DNA of 64,000 nt, taken from NCBI GenBank assembly GCA_033980235.1, contig CM067075.1, forward strand, positions 19,046,844 through 19,110,843, written 5' to 3'. Shown in pieces: positions 59,401-64,000 of the stretch. How positions within the stretch are numbered: the stretch's first letter is position 1; every line of letters begins with the position of its first letter. The notes under the pieces were generated by a model. That model was not told where the DNA came from and did no database searches. It saw only the letters and a program-made list of their open reading frames with translations. Both the position numbers and the translations under genes were made by a program. This DNA comes from Diadema setosum (taxonomy: Eukaryota > Echinodermata > Echinoidea > Diadematoida > Diadematidae).

Positions 59401-62077
59401 AACTTAGATGTGGTAAAGTATGACCCACCAAAAATAAGTTTAATGGCTACCAGTATCTCAATATATCTTAAAGTGGTTTTCCAATGAAGTAACACCTAAA
59501 GATAGGCACGGTCAACACCAAAATCATTAGACAGTTTTAGTCTACTGTGAAGGTTATATCCCCATTTCCACAGAGATTTTGTCTCATTGGTCACTCATCA
59601 GAAGCGAAGTTTGTTGATTCCATCCACCAACTGAAGTGTATACAAATGCAGTCTGATGAATCCAACTTGTGTTGGTCGACCATCAGGCGAGTGTCAGACA
59701 TGTTGCACATGATCCTCCTCAGACAATCTTGCCTCGTTGGATCACGTGCAACATGTCTGACACTGATGGATAGTTGACAAACACAAGTCAGATTCATCAG
59801 ACTGTGATCCTGGAGCCTTCTGGAATAAAAGTCGGTTTACCGACTTTTATTATTTTTCTCAAAATACTCCAAAACGACTCATCATTCCGGCAAACTGCGT
59901 CAGCCAGGTAAGTTTCTTTGTAGACTCTTTCGATATATTGCAAGCAAATATGAAATGGTGCCAGACGGGTTCTCAAGCCCTTACCAGAACTTAGTTTTCA
60001 CTTTAAAAAAATCTCTGTGGAATGGAGTCAGTTTTCATATCTGTAGTGATGGTGGAGAAAAAAAAAACAGTCTCAGTGGCAATGATGATGACATATTGTT
60101 ACATCATTCCTTGTTTTACTTCGAACTGAATGTGTCAAGTGAAACAAAATCAAGAATCCATAGAACTTAAATAGGAAGGAGGAGGTATCTTGACCATTGT
60201 GTGAATACCGGGATGTATTCATCCTATATGTAGATTACACAACAGCAAGTGTCCATACACTATTAAAACCGAAACTTGCACATCACATAAAACTTCACCT
60301 TTGTACTGTATGCAATAGACATTTTCACTCAGGTGTAACAATGCAGAGCTTAGTCTTACAACAGGCTGCTAAGATTCAATACATATAAGCATTACATAAT
60401 CTTTAAACAAGTAAAATTGGTTGTACTAATCAGTGAATAGATCCCACTGAAGTGATTCACAAACACGGCACTGAAAGGATTATAACTTGCCAAACAAGGC
60501 ACCCAGGATTGGATGACTCACCATCTGAGAGAATCTCGTACGCCTCAGCAATCTCCTTAAACTTTTTCTCTGCCTCAAACTTGTTGTTGGGGTTCTTGTC
60601 TGGATGCCATTTCAGGGCAAGCCTTCGATATCTGCGATGGGAATAAGAAGTGACCTTTTAGCAGACTGTCTCTGAGCATCACGCACAATTTTCACTCTAA
60701 ACATGTTTCAATCAAATGGCGAAATCTATCAGTGGAGATATATTTCTCTCCCCCTCTGCGTCCCTCCTCCCTTCTCAATCTACCCCTTGTGTACCTACAC
60801 ACTGCACATGTACCCTACCCACACCTTGTCCTAGTCTATTTCCTTTTTCTCTACCGAATGTCCCCCAAAAAATTACAATGGTACCCTCCGCAATGATAAC
60901 TTTAAAAACAGTGAATCAATCTAAATACAATTTTGGGGTATGAAACTATAACTCACTGCCCACATCTTACAGAAAACCCCATCCGATTTGCTTTAGTGGT
61001 CAAAGAGAAATGAGGAATTTTGTAGAGCATGTCAGGAATCTCTTCCCTCCAAGTACTGTGTATTGTGTTTACACACAGTATGCAGTTCCAAGAGCATCCA
61101 AGTGCGAAACTTGGAAGAATCAGACTCGTGACATGCTTCACAACAATCCACATTTCTCTGTGGCCGCTTAACCAAATTGAATGGGGTTTTCTGCAAAATA
61201 GAGCTAAGATGTGATTTTTTAGGACCCTGAAGTAGCATTTAGACGGTTTAATCATATTGAGTGTTATCAATGCAAAATCTGATTGTAATCTTTTGGGGGG
61301 ACATACTGTTATAATAATTCTCTCTGCTTGTTCGCAGACCAATTTTGCTTTGTACATTGGTCACTAAAATATCACTAAAATACAATGTATTCTGAATGAA
61401 TACTATTACCTTACAATATGTACATGTTAAAGAAAGCACAAAATAAGTCTGAAGAAAGGCAACTGAATGATACCAAATGCACACACTTCCCTATAAATAT
61501 TTTGTACATGCAACTTTCAGACATTTAAAATCACACTCTGCATGACTTCATTTCATTACAGGTGACCAGTGCATCCAAATACAAATTTCACATGTAAATA
61601 TCGAGTTCATTTCATACATTTTATGTAAATCATGTGTTTAAAAAAACTAAACAAACAAACAAACATAGAAAGGGCCTTCTTCAACTGGAGTAGGTCAAGT
61701 TACAAAATGAAAGTCCATGTGATTCACCATCCTGCTCTAAAGTGTACAATGATTATGACACAGTACTGTATGTATAGCATCTTATAGGCAATCTCTGCTT
61801 TCTGTTTCAGCATCAGGGTATGATTGATTCACTTCCCTCTCTCTTCCAACCATTCTCTCAACCTTCTCATCCAAAGAACCCTTCTACCCTCCATCTTTTC
61901 TCCCTTAAGACTCATATTTGGGTCAAGGAGAGTACAGGGGTCAAATTTTCTTGCATACACATAAATATTGCAGCAATCTAAGGTTTTCCTTCCTTCCAGT
62001 GTGAATACTTACGCTTTCTTGATATCATCAGGACTGGCTGTCTTGGCGACATTCAGAACTCGATAGAAGTCAGGCAT
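44389..62077 (-). CDS. DNAJB6: DnaJ homolog subfamily B member 6-like co-chaperone, 8 exons
   Basis: A class B (type II) J-domain protein that stimulates Hsp70 ATPase; DNAJB6 proteins also suppress aggregation through an S/T-rich region. Exons in transcript order: 62077-62013, 60631-60522, 57652-57593, 57065-56931, 54848-54797, 49749-49675, 48719-48606, 44485-44389. They total 708 bases, giving 235 residues, near the roughly 240 of the short vertebrate isoform. Residues 1-66 are the J domain with HPD at 31-33. A G/F-rich region with [11 protein letters not shown] follows, then an S/T-rich region, then [11 protein letters not shown] and [17 protein letters not shown], matching the human C-terminal MVNGRKITTK and [14 protein letters not shown]. 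Exon 5 (54848-54797) is the least certain. DNAJB2, B3 and B8 are related, but the FREFFG and NG.KI.T patterns favour DNAJB6. Confidence 0.9.
44850..45535. repeat. GTGACCCTGCATCACA family, copy 2
   Basis: Shares with copy 1 caaacaaaaagttgccagac, gaaagagcagac, ggaaaagtgtgaactgagaa and an end cgactttttgttcattttgt plus gatgcacggtcac. It lies in the DNAJB6-like intron between exons 8 and 7. Confidence 0.7.
45799..47598. repeat. GTGACCCTGCATCACA family, copy 3 (reverse), split by an insertion
   Basis: Starts gtgactgtgcatcacaaaac and ends ttttgttggttttgtgatgc with agggtcac. It is interrupted at 46097-47214 by an ATGCCTCCGCC-family element; the halves rejoin in register with copy 2 (..ataacttttgaaa | gctactgctttgaaagttgg..). 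Confidence 0.75.
46097..47214 (-). repeat. ATGCCTCCGCC family, copy 4, nested
   Basis: Reverse orientation: begins ctacaaatgtcgctggtatg with cctccgcaataatgcatgg and ends acggacggacggaaggacgg, caacccgaaaacataatg, cctccggcaccacttcgtgg. Repeats of tgacctttgacctttgacc inside. Confidence 0.85.
47645..48183. mobile_element. GC-rich inverted-repeat element (GACCCCGTTTA ends)
   Basis: Left gaccccgtttaaagtgcgag; right gcactgtaaacggggtc, inverted with one mismatch over the outer 18 bp. CAA flanks both sides (possible 3-bp duplication). Inside are ggccgcggccga and further gtgtaaacgc words, so sub-terminal copies of the end occur internally. Confidence 0.75.
48606..48719 (-). CDS. DNAJB6: DNAJB6-like exon 7 (S/T-rich region)
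   Basis: It encodes [20 protein letters not shown] then [18 protein letters not shown]. In DNAJB6 this serine/threonine-rich stretch binds aggregation-prone clients (family knowledge). [11 protein letters not shown] matches human MVNGRKITTK. Acceptor gatcaag has a poor pyrimidine tract; donor ACAAA|GTAAGA. Confidence 0.9.
49675..49749 (-). CDS. DNAJB6: DNAJB6-like exon 6 (G/F/S-rich)
   Basis: It encodes [20 protein letters not shown] then DFDGG, comparable to human FPSFGSGFSSFDTGFTSFG. Acceptor tacacag, donor GGCGG|GTGAGT. Confidence 0.85.
49755..52630. other. DNAJB6-like intron between exons 6 and 5
   Basis: Mostly unique AT-rich sequence. A G tract lies at 51235-51251 with ggagggggag after it. 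No coding exon is supported, although the intron was searched for the phase-fitting exon (found only at 54797-54848). Confidence 0.5.
52631..53616 (-). repeat. GTCCCCGCCG-bounded tandem repeat element, copy 2
   Basis: Starts acaaggaaaagtagaaatta, cgcagtgcgtaatatat, gtccccgccggaag and ends with tggacggacgcacggacaga-type tetranucleotides and ctcgttcggcggggac. About five monomers with gaagccctcacctagtgcca and aatcaaggtcaaaggtcaaa. Confidence 0.85.
54029..54475. mobile_element. foldback element with GTATGTCCCCCAAAAAATTAC ends, copy 1
   Basis: Left tatgtcccccaaaaaattac, right gtaattttttttttttgga with catac. Subterminal arms cagaaaaccccattcaattt and tcgaatggggttttctg pair, as do aagcggtcacagagaaatg and catttctctttggccact. 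Copy 2 is at 60855-61309. Confidence 0.75.
54797..54848 (-). CDS. DNAJB6: DNAJB6-like exon 5 (52-base exon)
   Basis: Inferred because exon 4 leaves phase 1 while exon 6 needs phase 2. In this interval a 52-base segment with acceptor ctacgctcag and donor TCGGG|GTAAGG fits both phases. It encodes [18 protein letters not shown], comparable to the human segment FEDPFEDFFGNRRG. The pyrimidine-rich stretch upstream supports the acceptor. A longer version using an earlier AG does not preserve phase. Confidence 0.65.
55097..55119. repeat. poly-A tract
   Basis: About 21 consecutive A in the intron between exons 5 and 4; no clear element attached. Confidence 0.85.
55120..56690. other. DNAJB6-like intron, no recognised element
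   Basis: AT-rich unique sequence; nothing coding is recognised. Confidence 0.5.
56831..56913. repeat. trinucleotide microsatellite (GAT)n(AAC)n(AAT)n
   Basis: Compound run gatgatgatgatgatgat, caacaacaacaacaac, aataataataataac. It ends about 20 bases from the splice donor of DNAJB6-like exon 4, so on the transcribed strand the intron starts gtgaga and then runs into UUAUUG-type triplets. Confidence 0.95.
56931..57065 (-). CDS. DNAJB6: DNAJB6-like exon 4 (G/F-rich region)
   Basis: It encodes [20 protein letters not shown] then [20 protein letters not shown], matching human [20 protein letters not shown] and RDPFSF. The donor GGAG|GTGAGA is followed within about 20 bases by a trinucleotide microsatellite. 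Confidence 0.95.
57593..57652 (-). CDS. DNAJB6: DNAJB6-like exon 3 (J-domain helix IV)
   Basis: A 60-base exon encoding [20 protein letters not shown] (human AKKRDIYDKYGKEGL). The start after tttgatag is the only one that keeps the frame; the alternative AG two bases later would shift it. Confidence 0.92.
57660..58450. other. DNAJB6-like intron between exons 3 and 2, proximal part
   Basis: No recognised coding or repeat ends before the copy 3 element at 58453. Confidence 0.5.
58453..59245 (-). repeat. GTCCCCGCCG-bounded tandem repeat element, copy 3
   Basis: Starts acaaggaaaagtagaaatta, cgcggtgcgttatatat, gtccccgccggaag; ends acggacggacacacacacgt, ggagcccgtttcatagtccc, ctcgttcggcggggac. Same monomers as copy 2, with aaggtcaaaggtcaaagaag. 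Confidence 0.85.
59649..59806. repeat. 158-bp inverted repeat
   Basis: cagtctgatgaatccaactt...gtgtcagacatgttgcacat and atgtgttgc-type partner acgtgcaacatgtctgacac...aagtcagattcatcagactg pair with a loop of about 23 bases. It lies in the intron between exons 3 and 2. No terminal duplication found. Confidence 0.8.
60522..60631 (-). CDS. DNAJB6: DNAJB6-like exon 2 (HPD motif)
   Basis: It encodes [20 protein letters not shown] followed by [19 protein letters not shown] (residues 31-33) is the tripeptide needed to stimulate Hsp70. Acceptor catcgcag, donor GATG|GTGAGT. Confidence 0.96.
60855..61309. mobile_element. foldback element with ATGTCCCCCAAAAAATTAC ends, copy 2
   Basis: Left gaatgtcccccaaaaaatta, right atcttttggggggacatact. 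Arms cagaaaaccccatccgattt and caaattgaatggggttttct pair. The minus strand frame [20 protein letters not shown] recurs in copy 1 (plus strand) as [20 protein letters not shown], which reflects shared DNA rather than proof of a protein. Confidence 0.75.
61310..62012. other. intron 1 of the DNAJB6-like gene, distal part
   Basis: AT-rich; contains an AAAC microsatellite (61648-61667). Nothing else recognised. Confidence 0.5.
62013..62077 (-). CDS. DNAJB6: DNAJB6-like exon 1 (start of J domain)
   Basis: ATG (62077-62075) begins [20 protein letters not shown], the J-domain helix I and the start of helix II (human [20 protein letters not shown]). The context GAAAATGCC is purine at -3. The donor is AAAGC|GTAAGT. 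The 5' UTR continues upstream of 62077; where transcription starts cannot be seen. Confidence 0.93.
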
Positions 62078-64000
62078 TTTCAGATAGGTCTGTTACCCTT
62101 GATATACACAAGTCTGTTGGGAGAAAACATTTTGAAGAACTTCATACAACACAATCAACAGTACAAAAGAATAAATCTATCCCAAATCAATTCATGTTTC
62201 CCATGTTGGTTTCAAATCTGGACAAACCCATTTTTCCCCTTTTGGGTAGTTCCTCAATTAAAGGGGACATTTCAGGGATGTGCCATGTGGCAGTTCAGTC
62301 AGTCCAAGTCACAAACATTCACTATCAAGTCTAGAAATGGTTAAAAAGAAAACAGTGTTCAATGAAATTTTAGGGCTGTTATTAGTTTTTTTTTTTCTAA
62401 TAAACTTCAAGCCATTAAGTTGAAAAACAAATTTTCAATGAACATTTATATTTGACCTTCGTGTGTTAAAAATTATAGAAGTCAATCCAATTTTCATTTT
62501 GGAAAAAAAAAATCTGGTAGATTGCTTGTTTGAACCAATTATGGGGACAAGTAATCTCTCATTTAAAAAGTGTTCTAAAAGATCATCTACAGTGTGTGAC
62601 CATGCATCACAAAACTAACAAAAAGTCACCAGACATGGATTTTTAGTAAAGAGCGGATTCTGAAATATTATCTAAAATGGTGTCAGTGTACCTCAATTCA
62701 AATGAACTCTCCTAATCTATCTTCAATGTAAATATCAGAAAGAAAGCACACTCTGGAAAAGTGTGTGCTGAGAAAAGAGGCTCTGAAGTACAACATATAG
62801 TCGGGTCTTCGAAAGTGCTTTTTATCTGACTGTGAGCTATACTCTGCGCAATGAATAGGACAAAAAAAAAAAGAAGAAAAAAAAATCAGGATGTAAACCT
62901 TCATATCAACAATGAAGGAATTATCAGATAATGCTGAAATTAATCATGCTCAATTGACACAATCTATCCATGACTTACACCGATTTTCAAAACAGTAGTA
63001 TCATCCTTTCAAAAGTCACTAGCATTGAAAGTGAAGAGTGTGAACCTGTAAAGTATTTTTAAGAAATTAAAAAGGGACTCTTAGTTGAGACACACCTGAT
63101 AACACTTTTCTACAAAGACTAAAGTGTTCTACAGAAATTGGTAAAAACACAATTTCCCATTCATTTTATGATCTTAAACTTTAGCATAATGTAGAAGACT
63201 TGCTATTTCATAAAATATGAAAAAACTCATGATTGATTACACGCAGCTCCACCCATTACACGTTAGTACCTATTTTTGAGTCCTCATACAAAATCCCTTT
63301 CAAACTGAAATATCCCCTTTTACTGTGGAAATACCCAGAAATTTCAGATCAAGAGAGCTCTGGCACATTGCCAACAATCTCTCAATGGTGCACATTGTTC
63401 AAGTTGTCATACACTTCTGCCTGCCAATAGAAAAAAAAAAAAAAATCACAAAAAACACAAAACACAGTCAGTCAGAATTGTACCCACAATCTAAACGTTT
63501 CCAGCATGAATGACAAAAATCCTGTATGAACTTACATGAACACTGTCATATCCTGGTTTACAATCCTACGGCCAATCTACTGCAGAAATAGCAATGTACA
63601 TGGTGAGTAACGTTTAACACAGAGCAAAAAGCATGGGCTGACCCGAAGTATAATTTGCCTATATATAGGCCTATGTATACTTTTTCTTGCCTTCGTGAAC
63701 ACACAGACCCTGGCAGAGGTTGTCACTCCCAAATCACTCTACTTCTGACTATTAAAGAATCTTACTTTTCTTTAAAGTAGAAATGTTTGCTAATAATTAG
63801 TAGGGCCTGGTATTTATCCTCCAGGCTGACATCAGTGAATTTCACTTTCAAATTCACAATATCTGGGAAGAGAGTGCATCTGTGATATTCTAATACATTG
63901 TAACTTTGTTCTACATGTACATTCATGATGTACAGTATGTACAGTAATGTAATATCTCCCCCCCCCCCCAAAAAAAAAAGGTTCATGAAAACGTCACTTC
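62078..64000. other. upstream region of the DNAJB6-like gene
   Basis: Presumed 5' UTR, first intron or promoter. I see no clear TATA box, CpG island or coding exon. Besides the repeat at 62597-63300 there are A tracts (62861-62885, 63430-63444), a C tract (63958-63968) and a tatatataggccta stretch near 63660. The transcription start is not visible. Confidence 0.4.
62597..63300. repeat. GTGACCCTGCATCACA family, copy 4, truncated
   Basis: Starts gtgtgaccatgcatcacaaa, actaacaaaaagtcaccaga; shares ggaaaagtgtgtgctgagaa and tcctttcaaaagtca with other copies. It fades after gagtcctcatacaaaatc without the terminal repeat. Confidence 0.65.

Overview
The window is nuclear DNA from an animal with long, repeat-filled, AT-rich introns. 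Exons are short, with GT-AG borders, and are separated by kilobases of decayed transposons, foldback elements and simple repeats. Protein similarity together with the repeat style (inverted-repeat mini-transposons, GTCCGTCC-type families) suggests a marine invertebrate, most likely an echinoderm or another invertebrate deuterostome. The species cannot be fixed from the sequence alone.

Two protein-coding genes are supported, and they are convergent (tail to tail). On the + strand, 2762-33026 holds 20 exons of SCAP, the sterol-sensing escort protein of SREBP. All intron phases join into one 1164-residue reading frame. It runs from the first lumenal loop through the sterol-sensing domain, the COPII-sorting hexapeptide region, the second lumenal loop, the last membrane span and the C-terminal WD40 propeller to the stop codon. 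The first exon or exons (transmembrane helix 1) lie before the window. On the - strand, 62077 down to 44389 holds all 8 coding exons of a 235-residue class B J-domain co-chaperone of the DNAJB6 type (J domain with HPD, G/F-rich region, S/T-rich region, conserved C-terminal beta region). Nothing shows a functional link between the two genes.

Nearly everything else is introns and a gap of about 11 kb between the two stop codons. Layout: 1-2760 upstream SCAP intron with a TTAA-flanked piggyBac-like relic; 3.5-8.2 kb intron with an X-box-rich repeat and several nested inverted-repeat elements; 10.8-13.1 kb two repeat families rich in AGGTCA; 14.5-16.1 kb a mobile tandem array of tRNA-Thr-like cassettes; 17.2-18.2 kb a 1-kb palindrome; 21.2-22.1 kb a hAT-like element with 8-bp target duplication; 23.9-27.3 kb a compound repeat, a CpG-rich block and a hairpin; 28.1-29.4 kb a tandem-repeat element; 33.0-44.4 kb 3' flanks of both genes with two more long repeats; 44.9-48.2 kb nested elements; 52.6-63.3 kb further family members between the DNAJB6-like exons.

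The most unusual items are the tRNA-like array flanked by a 15-bp direct repeat, the many RFX X-box-like palindromes and nuclear-receptor DR1-like motifs carried by dispersed repeats, and the long palindromes lying in transcribed introns.
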